From: Paenibacillus sp. 37
GTDB lineage: Bacteria > Bacillota > Bacilli > Paenibacillales > Paenibacillaceae
DNA length: 64,000 bases
Direction: 5' to 3'
Assembly (NCBI RefSeq): GCF_008386395.1
Contig: NZ_CP043761.1
Coordinates: forward strand, 6,448,001-6,512,000
Shown: piece after piece, positions 1 to 9,071 of the stretch
Layout of the letters: each line of letters begins with the position of its first letter
How positions within the stretch are numbered: the first letter of the stretch is position 1
Program-made: the position numbers and the translations under genes
Notes under the pieces: model-generated
The model's input: the letters and a program-made list of their open reading frames with translations, nothing else
Told to the model about the DNA's origin: nothing
Databases searched by the model: none

Positions 1-152
1 AGCGTCGTCGGCAGTGCGATAAAGGACTGGAACATCTCTCCTTGTGTTTTGAAAGAGTTCACCACTGCCATGTAGATCGGCAGCATGGCCACGAGAGATC
101 CCAAGATCAGCAGCAGGCGAATCAGATAACTGTTCAGTCGTTGCATCCTCAT
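1..152 (-). CDS. Carbohydrate ABC transporter permease, MalG/LacG type (N-terminal fragment)
   Basis: Partial gene that runs off the left edge; only about the first 50 codons are present. The ATG at 152 overlaps the stop of the preceding permease in an ATGA arrangement, so the two are translationally coupled. The visible N-terminus starts MRMQRLNSYL and then has a hydrophobic first membrane span and a segment ending VVNSFKTQGEMF, the usual beginning of the second CUT1 permease of sugar importers. Family knowledge: such proteins pair with a MalF-type permease to form the membrane channel. The missing 3' part holds the EAA loop that would bind the ATPase. No ATPase gene is visible; in Gram-positive CUT1 systems a shared MsmX-type ATPase often serves several importers (inference here). 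Confidence 0.8.
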   Translation of the reverse strand, partial: MRMQRLNSYLIRLLLILGSLVAMLPIYMAVVNSFKTQGEMFQSFIALPTT

Positions 153-1033
153 GCTTCCACCTCTTTCTTCTTCATGACGGTGATCTGGATGAGTGTAAAG
201 ATGAGTACGATGATGAACAGCACAACCGATTTGGCACTCGCATAGCCGTACCTGAAGTTGTTGGAGAACGCTTCTTCATAAATGTTCATTGTGATAACCT
301 GTGTGGCCCGGCCCGGTCCACCACCCGTCAGTCCATAGACCACTTCGAACACCTTGAAGGCTCCGTTCAGCGTCAGGAAGAAACAGATGGTCACGGCATG
401 AGTAATCATCGGTAACACCACATTGCGAAGTACCTGGAATGCATTGGCCCCATCAATAACAGCCGCTTCCTTGAGGCTTTTCGGCACACCCTGGAGAGCA
501 GCCAGATAGATGATCATCATATACCCTACACCATTCCAGAGCGATACCATCAGAATGGAGTAAAATGAAAACTTCGGATCACCCAACCATTGCTGGTCGA
601 GGAACGAAAAAGCCAGTTTCTCTGCGAGCTGTGGCAGCACCTGAGAGAAGATGAAGGTCCACATGAAAGCACTGATGATTGTACTGATCATGTTAGGCAT
701 GAAGAACAGCGTCCGGAAAAGCCCTTTGCTGCGCGTCCGTGACTCAATGAACACGGCGAGCAGCAAGGCAATTCCATTTTGCAGAATCAACATAAATATC
801 ACATATTTCATCGTGAACCACAGGGAGTTCAGAAAGTCGGGATCTTCTTTGAACAATTCCACAAAGTTGCCCAGACCGATAAAGCTGTAATCCCGATTGA
901 GTCCGTTCCAATCCGTCAGACTATAGAACAGGCCACTAAACGTGGGATACAGCAGGAAAATCGCATAGATGACAAAGGCAGGCGCAGTGAACGCGAGCAG
1001 TGACAGATACTTCTTGAACACATTCGTAGCCAT
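149..1033 (-). CDS. Carbohydrate ABC transporter permease, MalF/UgpA type
   Basis: A 294-residue integral membrane protein of the CUT1 sugar-importer permease family. It starts MATNVFKKYL, followed by a first span rich in aliphatic and aromatic residues, the typical segment GLFYSLTDWNG and about six membrane helices. The EAA loop that docks the ATPase is visible near residue 190 (LKEAAVIDGANAFQVLRNVVLPM), with the conserved E-A-A---D-G-A spacing. A good ribosome binding site (GGGGGAG) precedes the ATG. It lies 180 bp downstream of the binding lipoprotein and overlaps the second permease, so the three form one importer. The substrate cannot be read from sequence; the adjacent GH42 gene suggests a beta-galactoside or related oligosaccharide (inference). 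Confidence 0.93.
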   Translation of the reverse strand: MATNVFKKYLSLLAFTAPAFVIYAIFLLYPTFSGLFYSLTDWNGLNRDYSFIGLGNFVELFKEDPDFLNSLWFTMKYVIFMLILQNGIALLLAVFIESRTRSKGLFRTLFFMPNMISTIISAFMWTFIFSQVLPQLAEKLAFSFLDQQWLGDPKFSFYSILMVSLWNGVGYMMIIYLAALQGVPKSLKEAAVIDGANAFQVLRNVVLPMITHAVTICFFLTLNGAFKVFEVVYGLTGGGPGRATQVITMNIYEEAFSNNFRYGYASAKSVVLFIIVLIFTLIQITVMKKKEVEA

Positions 1034-1215
1034 AGGCTCTCCCCCTTTTCACTCGAAGCGGATGATTGTAAACGAGGGAACGAAGAACGTTCTGCCTGCC
1101 GTATCATCTGCTTGGAGACTGCGACGAAACAAAGTACCGCTAATTTGTTGACAAGCTCTCAAACCGTAGAGATTTGCCAACAAAAGTAAGCGGATACTCC
1201 ATTCCTCGCAACTCC

Positions 1216-2496
1216 TTACTTGTTGACTTTGTTGTAGGATTTCCACGCCTTGTCGAGCGCATCGATAACCTGCTGTTGATTTAATTGCCCAGAGTAGTAG
1301 CCTTGTAACGCTTTGCCTGACTCGTCTTTCACCGCTTGAGGGAGGGATGGGTCCTCATAAGCTTTACCTTCACTCACATATTTCTGGGCATCGTCTACCC
1401 ACGGGAAGCTCTTGAAGTCATGGATCTTGGCAATCGGATTAAATTTGAGCGCTTCGAAGAATGCACTTGAATCCTTGTCATCGAGAATGTAGTTCACGAA
1501 ATCGAGTGCCACTTCTTTGTTTTTGCTAGATGACGATACTGCCAGCGAAGTGGAGGTGCTCAGATTGATTTTGGTATCATCCGGATTGTCATTGATCGGC
1601 ATTGGTGCTACACCAAAGTTCAAGTCCGGGTTGGACTTCAGAATGGTTTCGGCAAACCATGGTCCCTGAATCCACATCGCGGCGCTTCCTGAAGCGAAGG
1701 CTGCTGAACCATCATCTCCGCCCACTTCCAGCGCTTTATCCGTTCCATTGGCATTGACCAGATCGAAGATATCAAACAATGCTTTCATATCGGAGAAGGA
1801 ACCCTGATCCTGATTCATCTTCTCCACGAAGTCTTTGTGCTCAGACTGAGTTAATGCACCCACGGTAAGTGGCAGGAATAATTGCGGAATCCAAGCTTCT
1901 TTGTAGGACAGTTCAAACGGTGTAATGTTGGCTGCTTTGAGTTTCTCCACGACCGCTTTCATTTCCGTTAACGTCGTTGGCACTTCCAGCCCTTGCTCTT
2001 TGAAAATATCTTTATTGTACAAATAGCCCCATGATACTGTTTCCAGTGGAACAGCTACGATTTTGCCCTCCGCATCCGTTATGGAAGGTTTAACCGAATC
2101 CAGCAGCTTATCGACAAAAGGTTGGCCCGACAGGTCTTCCAGATAACCAGCTTTGCTAAATGGTGGAATCTCATTGACTGCATGCAGGGCGAACACATCC
2201 GGTGCATCATTGGAGGCGAGACGTGTCTTCAGAATCTGAGGTGCATTGTCTGCTGGCGGCATCTCCAGTTGCACGTTCACCTCAATGTTTTTCTCTGCTT
2301 TTTCCTTGGCTTTGAACTGTTCTATATATTTATCGTAGTGTTCTTTCAGCCGAGGTTGTGCAACGAATACTTTGAGGGACACCGTGCTGCCTGATGCCGA
2401 TTCTTCCTGCCCATTGTCCGTTCCTGCATTGGAACCGCAACCTGCGAGCAGAACACTGACCAGTACCGCACTTGCTACGCTTTTCCATACTTTCAT
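1216..2496 (-). CDS. Extracellular sugar-binding lipoprotein (CUT1 importer)
   Basis: A 426-residue solute-binding protein. It has a lipoprotein signal peptide (MKVWKSVASA start, lipobox LLAGC with the modified Cys at residue 20) and a Gly/Ser/Glu linker before the mature domain, so it should be anchored on the outer face of the membrane. The body has features of family-1 sugar-binding proteins, including the segment FASGSAAMWIQGPWFAE about two thirds along, which in this family contributes aromatic residues to the ligand site. It is upstream of its two permeases and downstream of a YesM/YesN pair on the same strand, the usual Paenibacillus arrangement in which the two-component system controls the importer. 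A GGGAGG ribosome binding site precedes the ATG. Confidence 0.93.
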   Translation of the reverse strand: MKVWKSVASAVLVSVLLAGCGSNAGTDNGQEESASGSTVSLKVFVAQPRLKEHYDKYIEQFKAKEKAEKNIEVNVQLEMPPADNAPQILKTRLASNDAPDVFALHAVNEIPPFSKAGYLEDLSGQPFVDKLLDSVKPSITDAEGKIVAVPLETVSWGYLYNKDIFKEQGLEVPTTLTEMKAVVEKLKAANITPFELSYKEAWIPQLFLPLTVGALTQSEHKDFVEKMNQDQGSFSDMKALFDIFDLVNANGTDKALEVGGDDGSAAFASGSAAMWIQGPWFAETILKSNPDLNFGVAPMPINDNPDDTKINLSTSTSLAVSSSSKNKEVALDFVNYILDDKDSSAFFEALKFNPIAKIHDFKSFPWVDDAQKYVSEGKAYEDPSLPQAVKDESGKALQGYYSGQLNQQQVIDALDKAWKSYNKVNK

Positions 2497-2558
2497 CTCT
2501 TATGACCTCCCGGTGTGTGACTGGTTTGTCTTTCATAGGCTCATTATATATCAGAAAA

Positions 2559-2572
2559 TGAAAGCGCTTCAT
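2559..2572. promoter_or_regulatory. Weak cre-like (catabolite repression) site
   Basis: TGAAAGCGCTTCAT lies about 65 bp upstream of the binding-lipoprotein start. It contains the central AAGCGCTT palindrome of CcpA operators and matches 11 of 14 positions of the TGWAANCGNTNWCA consensus, but the outer part of one half is shifted. Its position upstream of a sugar importer fits catabolite repression. It could equally be the operator of another LacI-type regulator or chance. Confidence 0.35.
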
Positions 2573-2643
2573 TGGACAAAATTAGACTTGTGTATTGGAT
2601 TATTTTAAACCTTAATCCTGCCACAAATACTCTCTCGAACAGC

Positions 2644-3753
2644 TCATTCCGTGCTACTGCCTGAATTGCCTGATATACGAGCCTGTCCCTTCCGCATCTC
2701 CCCAGGTGAAACTCCGAAATGTTTCTTGAATACACGATAGAAGTAGGACACATCCTCATAACCTGCCATCTCGGCAATATGTTTGAACGGGATCTGATCA
2801 TCCATCACCCATTCCTTCGCTCGTGTCATGCGTAACTGGACGACATAATCGGTCACATTCACCTCATACTCTTTCTTGAATACCTTGCTGAGATATTCCT
2901 TGCTGACAAAAAAGATCTGGGCGAGCTGCTCCAGGGTAATCATCTCCATACAGTGCTGCTCCATGTATTGCTTCACCTCATTCAGGTTCAGCTTATTCTT
3001 GAATTTACGCTGCGCAATGAGTTGCTCCAAAGCCTGGTAGTATGGAGTCGAAATCCATGCGATCGTGGATTCAATGGAAGCCAGCGCTGTTGAAGGAGGT
3101 AAAGCCGTTGCTTCGCGCCCCTCGTACAATCCATTGGAGACACACAGTTCATCCAGCAAAGCCTGTAGTTCATAGGCCACTCGTCCAAGCTGCCGGGGTC
3201 TGTTAATCTCGCTATGCTCCAGCTTCTGCTGCAGTTGCTGGAACCATTCTCGCAGACTTTGAATGTTCAGGTCGTTAAACCGCAAGCGAGCCTGCTGTTG
3301 AAACAAAGAGAAATCACCAGCAAAGGAAGGCGGATATGCTTCCCATGATTCCGGCGCAGATTCAACCTTTTCCAATTCTTTGGCACATTTGGCCAGTACA
3401 CCATTCAGTTCATCCGGATTCACCGGTTTGAGCAGATAGTCAGCAGCCCGATGACGGATCGCGTGTTTGGCATAATTGAAATCATCATACCCGCTCACCA
3501 CGATTACCTTGATCTGTGGGTATTGCCCGCTTAGCGTCTGTAGCAGTTCCACACCGTCTGTACCGGGCATACGCATGTCCGTAATGATAATGTGAGGCTG
3601 ATGCTGCTTGACCAGTTGTATGGCCTGCTCACCATCCTCTGCCTCACCAGCAACGGTCATCCCTAGTTCCTTCCAATCCCCCAGGTTGCGCAAAATATCC
3701 CGATTCCACGGTTCATCATCCACCAACAATACTCTGTACAGTTCCTTGTTCAC
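2644..3753 (-). CDS. Response regulator, YesN type (REC + AraC HTH)
   Basis: A 369-residue two-component response regulator. The N-terminal receiver domain has the acidic pair VDDE, the phosphoacceptor Asp at about residue 59 (ITDMRMPGTDG) and the conserved Lys in YLLKPV. After a variable middle comes a C-terminal AraC-type double helix-turn-helix (EQLAQIFFVSKEYLSKVFKK, then YEDVSYFYRVFKKHFG). The start is a GTG at 3753 behind GGGAGG, overlapping the TGA of the kinase gene upstream, so kinase and regulator are translationally coupled. By family analogy it activates the adjacent importer, and possibly the GH42 gene, when the kinase senses sugar outside the cell. A CDS of this kind is unmistakable; its target promoter is inferred from position. 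Confidence 0.95.
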   Translation of the reverse strand: MNKELYRVLLVDDEPWNRDILRNLGDWKELGMTVAGEAEDGEQAIQLVKQHQPHIIITDMRMPGTDGVELLQTLSGQYPQIKVIVVSGYDDFNYAKHAIRHRAADYLLKPVNPDELNGVLAKCAKELEKVESAPESWEAYPPSFAGDFSLFQQQARLRFNDLNIQSLREWFQQLQQKLEHSEINRPRQLGRVAYELQALLDELCVSNGLYEGREATALPPSTALASIESTIAWISTPYYQALEQLIAQRKFKNKLNLNEVKQYMEQHCMEMITLEQLAQIFFVSKEYLSKVFKKEYEVNVTDYVVQLRMTRAKEWVMDDQIPFKHIAEMAGYEDVSYFYRVFKKHFGVSPGEMRKGQARISGNSGSSTE

Positions 3754-5540
3754 AAGGCTTCGCCTCCCGTATTGCAGGGGATTCGTACCGTAACACTCGT
3801 CCCCTGTCCGTATTCACTTTCCACACTCATCCCGTATTCAGGTCCAAAATGCATTACGATTCTTGAGGCGGCATTGACCAGTCCAATACTTGTACCAGAA
3901 CTCCACACCCGATCGGACTGCCAGGTCAGACGCTCCAGTCTGGACTGCATCTCCGTTAGTTTCTCAGCATCCATACCCACACCGTTATCACGAATTCGAA
4001 TCGTTACCTCTTTAGGTTCACAGACGACTTCAATGCCCAGCTTCCACTCACCCGGTTTCTTCTCCAGACCATGCAAAAATGCATTCTCCACAATGGGTTG
4101 CAAAGACAACTTGGGAATATAACATTCCCGAAGTTCTCCGGTAATCTCCAGTGTATATTCAAGTTTGCCTCCAAAACGCTGCTTCTGAATGAGCATATAA
4201 TGTTCCAACTGATCGAGTTCAGACTGTAAAGGGACAAGTCCATCCGGCGCTCGCACAATATAACGAAACATCTCGCTCAAGGCTCGAATGACCTTATAAC
4301 TGTCAGCAGGTTTTTGCGAATAGACCATACCGCCTATCATCTGCAACGTATTTTGCAGGAAATGCGGATGGATCTGGGATTGCAGTGCTTTGAGCTCCGC
4401 CGTCTGTTTCTCCAGATTCATCAGGTAGTTGTCGCGAATGTGTTCCCGGATACGGCTTGACATGCCATGCAGATTTTTCTCCAACAGACCAATCTCATCA
4501 ACCCGGCCGCTTCGTACCACTTCTCTGTCCTTAATCAATTGAATACCCTTCATGGAATTGGCCAGTCGGACGATGGGCTTTGATGTGCGCCAGGCCACGA
4601 GCGCAGCTATTCCCACAGAAATGACGGTTGCTAGGCCACCTACAACCAGTCCGTATTTCATCGTTTCCAAGGCACTCTCGTTAATCACATGGGCAGGTAC
4701 AATCTTGATCACACGCAGTCCTGACGGTTCGATGGAATGATAGAATACGTATTCCTTGGCTGTACGAATGAAACCGGAACTTTCTTTGGTACCTGCCAAT
4801 CTCTCCAATGCTTCAGCGGACGGCTGGATGTCTTGATTCGGCTGATAGACCGGGCTGCCCGCACTGTCGGCGATGTATACTGCATAATCCCCCCTGCTAT
4901 CCAGCAGCTCCAAGGTCTGATTGAACTCAGCCCACTTGACCTCCAGACTGATGGCGCCGATCTGTGCCTGATCCTCGAAGCGGTTCATGCTGCGGGTCAT
5001 GTGAAACTTTTGCGGATCGTCCGGATCATTGATAATCGTAAAATCTTTATGTTGTGCAAAAAGCTCATGATATCCTTCCGGTATTTCCGATATCGCTTTG
5101 ATGCGAGAATCCATGGAATTGAAGGTGAACAGGGTGTCCAGTTCCTTCAGATACAGTTCAACGCCAAATACATAATTGCCAGCGGAATAGTATACACTGT
5201 TCAGCATATTGAACATGGCCTTCTGTTCATCGAATCGGCTGGCTGCCGGCGCTTCCTCGTTCAACGCCAGATATTGATGCAATTCGTCACTGATCTGAAT
5301 GGAATAGATAATATTGTTCATACGGGCGAACTGTTCACCCAGATAAATAGAGGCCCAGTTCATGTTCGCCCGGTTGGTCTCCATAATCTCCTCTTCCATG
5401 GAAGAGCGGGTATTTTCGGCTGCCATTGCGGTCATGACAATGACGGGCAGAACAGCCAGCAGCGTCATGGTAAGGATCAATTTATTGCGAATGCTGCGTT
5501 TGAAAGGATCTGTCAGCTTCCGATAACATTCGGTAAACAC
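3750..5540 (-). CDS. Sensor histidine kinase, YesM type
   Basis: A 596-residue membrane sensor kinase. One membrane helix near residues 20-40 is followed by a large extracellular sensing domain of about 250 residues, a second helix near residue 290-310 (YGLVVGGLATVISVGIAALV), a HAMP linker, then the His_kinase domain with the phosphoacceptor in LQSQIHPHFLQNTLQ (about residue 392) and an HATPase_c domain with the N box (VENAFLHGLE) and G boxes (DNGVGMD, GTSIGLVN). The start is a GTG behind AGGAG. It is the first gene of a kinase-regulator pair overlapping by 4 nt. The extracellular domain predicts a signal outside the membrane, presumably linked to the neighbouring sugar importer. Confidence 0.95.
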   Translation of the reverse strand: MFTECYRKLTDPFKRSIRNKLILTMTLLAVLPVIVMTAMAAENTRSSMEEEIMETNRANMNWASIYLGEQFARMNNIIYSIQISDELHQYLALNEEAPAASRFDEQKAMFNMLNSVYYSAGNYVFGVELYLKELDTLFTFNSMDSRIKAISEIPEGYHELFAQHKDFTIINDPDDPQKFHMTRSMNRFEDQAQIGAISLEVKWAEFNQTLELLDSRGDYAVYIADSAGSPVYQPNQDIQPSAEALERLAGTKESSGFIRTAKEYVFYHSIEPSGLRVIKIVPAHVINESALETMKYGLVVGGLATVISVGIAALVAWRTSKPIVRLANSMKGIQLIKDREVVRSGRVDEIGLLEKNLHGMSSRIREHIRDNYLMNLEKQTAELKALQSQIHPHFLQNTLQMIGGMVYSQKPADSYKVIRALSEMFRYIVRAPDGLVPLQSELDQLEHYMLIQKQRFGGKLEYTLEITGELRECYIPKLSLQPIVENAFLHGLEKKPGEWKLGIEVVCEPKEVTIRIRDNGVGMDAEKLTEMQSRLERLTWQSDRVWSSGTSIGLVNAASRIVMHFGPEYGMSVESEYGQGTSVTVRIPCNTGGEAL

Positions 5541-5569
5541 AGCGCATCCACTCCTGAGCTAAAATAGAC

Positions 5570-5603
5570 AAACGCCCCAGCATGGAAGCCGAGGGCGCTT
5601 TGG
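5570..5603 (-). terminator. Possible intrinsic terminator between the GH42 gene and the kinase
   Basis: On the minus strand GCGCCC pairs with GGGGCG across a 14-nt loop, followed by TTTGTC and TATTTTAG. The stem is short and the U-tract is interrupted, so this is a weak candidate for ending the GH42 transcript before the kinase gene. Confidence 0.3.
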
Positions 5604-5658
5604 TCTTGATATTCGTTTGGAAATGTTAAATATCCACGTTATACAATAAAATGAATGG

Positions 5659-5806
5659 TTACACGAGATCACTACGTGTTCAGAACAACCTTCTGATCGC
5701 TGTTATCACCAGATTTTTTGATTCCCTTATCTAAGGGGAAAATCCGGGGATAAAGGCGAACGCTCCGCTTCCTCAGGTTATTTCTGTCCTCTCCGTTAAC
5801 GTGTAC
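5659..5806 (+). repeat. Dispersed hairpin element, copy 1
   Basis: First of four full copies of an intergenic element of about 150 bp (others at 11052, 48098 and 60923; truncated copy at 52933). Ends carry TTACAC and GTGTAC. The core GATCGCTGTTATCACC pairs with GGGGATAAAGGCGAAC to form a long stem, and the tip TTCCCTTA/TAAGGGGAA forms its own stem. This copy has two mismatches in the main stem relative to copy 2. It lies between the kinase start and the GH42 stop. It is not coding in any frame. Confidence 0.85.
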
Positions 5807-5847
5807 TTGTTAATTTCAAATTATATACCTATATCTATTATTTCCTA

Positions 5848-7851
5848 TTATTGTTCGATAATCCGTACTCCCCATGGTTCTAGTTCGATCTTCTCTCCCG
5901 CAGCAATCAGGGTTCCGGCCAGAAGTTCAGTCCCTTCTCCATAAGCATTCACGAAGGATGTTGCCTCATCTGCATAATTGAAATAGTAGCGAATCATGTT
6001 CCCCTGATCGTTCACACCGGTCTTCACTATGATCGGAAAAGCCAGCTCTTGATCAGTACCCCATACGCCCGCTTCCTTCATCACACGTTCCAACACCTTA
6101 CGGATCACCGCAGAACTGGTATAACAGCCGACATAGGTTGCTTTGCCTTTTCCATAGGTGTTCTGGGTAATTGCCGCATATTCACCCCAGTGTGGATGAT
6201 CATACCAAGCGAGTACTTCAGCCGTTGTTGGTGTAATCAGCTCCATCCAGGTATGAATCTGGTTCTGTTCTTCACCAACTCCAAATGGATCATCGCGCAG
6301 CGAAACATGTTTTGGCTCTACAAAAAGGTTATAGCTGATCCCGCATGCCTCACTGATCAGGCCGGGCTGGCGGGTAGAGCGTACCTTGATATGCTCATTT
6401 GCAAATCCACTTTTGAACGAGTAGACGATATGTCCGCCATCCTGTACGAATTGATTTAATTTTTCCAGCAATGCATCCGAAGCAGCATACAGAGCAGGTA
6501 CAACGAGCACGTCATATTCCGCATAACTCTCAACCGATGGGTCGATGAGGTCACAGCCAATGTTCATTTTATATAATTCATCGTACATCCAGCGCACCAC
6601 ATCATTATAATTCTTGTCACTGGTGAAGTTAAAACCAAACCACTTGATTGATGTCAGGGCCTCATTGCTGAACAGCACAGCCACCCGATTTTTTTTCTTC
6701 AGATTAACGAGCTTTGGACTGAGACGGGCAAAATCCCTGCCAATGGTCTTGGCTTCGTTGTATACCGGATTCGGTTCAAAGTCATGACTGAGCAAACCTT
6801 TCCAGTACGTCTCAAACGAATTGTGTAACGAATGCCAGTGCCAGTAAGCGACCATGTTTGCTCCTGATGCCAGATGACTGAATGCCTGCAAACGCAGCTG
6901 TCCCGGATAGGGAACCCAATGCCAGAACGCCTGTGCTTCGGTCTCGAGTACCAGATAGTTCGATTGTTTGGTGGAACGCGCCACATCCCCGCCGAATGAA
7001 ATCTCAATGCCGGTCAGATCATCCTGGGAAGGATGGTAGATGTCCACACTGGTGATGTCAAAAGGTTTCGATGCGGCAAAATGGTCCACATCCCCTTGAA
7101 TGCCGTAGGAATATCCACGCCAATCAAAGTCAAAGTTCTGGGTAACAAACTGTCCTTCCTGTTTGTATTCATTCACAATCCCCACTTGCCAAGCCAAAAA
7201 GTTGGTTACCAGCTGCCGCTGGAACTTGGCAAATTCAGCTCCCAGACTACCGTTGATCGTTCCTACCACAGACGGGAAGTCTTCCCAGCTATTGATCCGA
7301 TTACTCCAGTAGTCGAGGCCAAATTCCTTGTTAAGCTCATCCAGGGAGCTGAACTTGTTACGCATATATTTGACGAATTGCAGTTGTACATTATCTCCTG
7401 CCGTATTGTAATGCTTCGTCTCGTTATCTGTCTGATAACCGATGACCGCCGGATGTGTGCTTACCCGAGAGATCAGCTTGCGGATGATCCGCTCGGCATA
7501 GAATAGATAGGTTGGATGGGTAATGTCCATGATCTGTCTTGCGCCATATTTGCCAGGTCCCTGTGAGGTAGTAGCCAGCACATCCGGATGTTCCTTGACC
7601 ATCCACGTTGGAACAGCATACGTTGGTGTTCCTACGATAACCTGAATCCCCGCCTCATGCATGGCATCCAGCACACGGTCTACGGAAGAGAAGTCAAATA
7701 CGCCATTCTGTGGTTCATGAGTACTCCAGGTTGATTCTGCAATACGGACCACGTTGATCCCTGCATCCTTCATCATCTGAATGTCCTTGTCCAATCTTTC
7801 GTAAGGCATATATTCATCATAGTAAGCTACGCCATATAATAATTTCTCCAT
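5848..7851 (-). CDS. GH42 beta-galactosidase
   Basis: A 667-residue cytoplasmic glycoside hydrolase of family 42 with no signal peptide. The N-terminal TIM barrel starts LLYGVAYYDEYMP. The likely acid/base Glu is in YQTDNE (E144, in the family's conserved N-E pair) and the likely nucleophile Glu is in YLVLETEAQAFW (about E303). Then come the trimerisation (flavodoxin-like) domain and a C-terminal beta domain, the usual three-domain order at the usual length. It should release terminal beta-galactose from oligosaccharides imported by the neighbouring ABC system. AAAGGAG precedes the ATG, and a cre-like site lies about 75 bp upstream, implying catabolite repression. Some GH42 members act on arabinosides or fucosides, so exact specificity is open. 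Confidence 0.93.
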   Translation of the reverse strand: MEKLLYGVAYYDEYMPYERLDKDIQMMKDAGINVVRIAESTWSTHEPQNGVFDFSSVDRVLDAMHEAGIQVIVGTPTYAVPTWMVKEHPDVLATTSQGPGKYGARQIMDITHPTYLFYAERIIRKLISRVSTHPAVIGYQTDNETKHYNTAGDNVQLQFVKYMRNKFSSLDELNKEFGLDYWSNRINSWEDFPSVVGTINGSLGAEFAKFQRQLVTNFLAWQVGIVNEYKQEGQFVTQNFDFDWRGYSYGIQGDVDHFAASKPFDITSVDIYHPSQDDLTGIEISFGGDVARSTKQSNYLVLETEAQAFWHWVPYPGQLRLQAFSHLASGANMVAYWHWHSLHNSFETYWKGLLSHDFEPNPVYNEAKTIGRDFARLSPKLVNLKKKNRVAVLFSNEALTSIKWFGFNFTSDKNYNDVVRWMYDELYKMNIGCDLIDPSVESYAEYDVLVVPALYAASDALLEKLNQFVQDGGHIVYSFKSGFANEHIKVRSTRQPGLISEACGISYNLFVEPKHVSLRDDPFGVGEEQNQIHTWMELITPTTAEVLAWYDHPHWGEYAAITQNTYGKGKATYVGCYTSSAVIRKVLERVMKEAGVWGTDQELAFPIIVKTGVNDQGNMIRYYFNYADEATSFVNAYGEGTELLAGTLIAAGEKIELEPWGVRIIEQ

Positions 7852-7925
7852 GATTTAATCTCCTTTTTAGGTGGAAAATATAATGATCTTGACGTGTGCA
7901 AGAGTTGACATATTCCAATCCATAA

Positions 7926-7939
7926 TGGTAGCGTTTACA
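7926..7939 (-). promoter_or_regulatory. cre-like CcpA operator upstream of the GH42 gene
   Basis: On the minus strand TGTAAACGCTACCA matches 13 of 14 positions of the cre consensus TGWAANCGNTNWCA. It sits about 75 bp upstream of the GH42 start, in the divergent region shared with an AraC regulator. The position suits CcpA-dependent repression of the glycosidase. Confidence 0.6.
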
Positions 7940-8099
7940 TTATTATCGGTTGAAGAACTTGGGTTGTTCAGCAACCACTTCAAACGCTGATGCGTTCCAT
8001 GGATTATCCATGCTTGCGTTAAACTGATTATAATGAAGTATACTACGGGTGCCGATTGTATAAGGCAAGTTGTTTTTACCCTTTTCCGAGGTGAATATG

Positions 8100-9071
8100 A
8101 TGGATATGCGATCACAGCTCCGAGAAATGCCTCACCATACGCTGGCCCACTGGCTACCTATTATCGACTGTAACATCAAATTCTATGGTGCGCACAGCCA
8201 ACAAGTACCCTATGGATGGGCGATGCCGGAGGAATCACATCCAGGCTTTGAGATTATGTTGATCATCGAAGGTACGCAGGAGAGTGTGATTCATGGTTAT
8301 ACCTATACCGTGGAGGAAGGTTCAATTCTTCTTATTCCTCCCGGGTTCAAACATACTAATCAATGTGTATCCACGGAAGGCATGACTTATTTTAGCGCTC
8401 ACTTTAATGTGGATGATCCGGTCTTCACCCTGAAGCTGATGTCACAGCACAGCCGAATCTACGCAGCAGGTACGGCTGATAATAAGAAAATGCGCGTTGT
8501 GCTGGAAAGTTGGATGGGGATGATTAACGTATCTGAGGCCTATACATCCACCGACAAAATGATCATGCAGGCACGCATGTTTGAACTGTTCGCCCTGTTG
8601 TCCCAAGCCGCTGACAATGAACCGGAGGCCACCACTTCCGTTGCTGCTTCACATGTACCAGCTCCAACAGCCATGCATTATGCGGGAGCTATAGCGGAGG
8701 CAATCAAGCAGGCATTCCATGCCCAGCTTCGAACCAAGGAAAGCAGTGTATCCACGGTCAAAGTAGAGCAGATTATATCCTCGTTTGGCATCAGCCCGGG
8801 ATATGGTCTACAGGTCTTTCGCAAGGTGTACGGGCGATCGCCCAGGGCTTACCTGTCCAGCTTGAAGTTGCAGGAGGCCAAAGTGCTGATCGAACAGCCA
8901 GAGCTGTCGCTCGGGGAAATTGCGTGGAAGCTCGGCTACACCCATCTGTCCCATTTCAGCAGACAATTCAAACGTTGGACAGGCCAAAGCCCGCTTCAAT
9001 ATCGCAATCATCATGCAGATGCATCAGGTGATCCTGTATCCTACAGATCGGAATCGAGTCCAGAATCTTGA
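8100..9071 (+). CDS. AraC-family transcriptional regulator
   Basis: A regulator of about 323 residues. The N-terminal half is a cupin-like sensing domain (segment ESHPGFEIMLIIEGTQ, then IPPGFKHTNQ), as in sugar-responsive AraC proteins. The C-terminal half is a double helix-turn-helix ending EIAWKLGYTHLSHFSRQFKR and TGQSPLQYR. Several ATGs are clustered at 8097, 8100 and 8106; 8100 has the best spacing (8 nt) from GAGG at 8088. It diverges from the GH42 gene across 250 bp that contain the cre site, so it is a reasonable candidate activator of that gene (inference). Its 3' end overlaps the convergent mobA gene by 31 bp. Confidence 0.9.
   Translation: MDMRSQLREMPHHTLAHWLPIIDCNIKFYGAHSQQVPYGWAMPEESHPGFEIMLIIEGTQESVIHGYTYTVEEGSILLIPPGFKHTNQCVSTEGMTYFSAHFNVDDPVFTLKLMSQHSRIYAAGTADNKKMRVVLESWMGMINVSEAYTSTDKMIMQARMFELFALLSQAADNEPEATTSVAASHVPAPTAMHYAGAIAEAIKQAFHAQLRTKESSVSTVKVEQIISSFGISPGYGLQVFRKVYGRSPRAYLSSLKLQEAKVLIEQPELSLGEIAWKLGYTHLSHFSRQFKRWTGQSPLQYRNHHADASGDPVSYRSESSPES

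Noticed and set aside
4737..5567. 276-codon open frame on the plus strand
   Set aside because: Antisense to the YesM-type kinase, with a composition typical of reverse-strand shadows.
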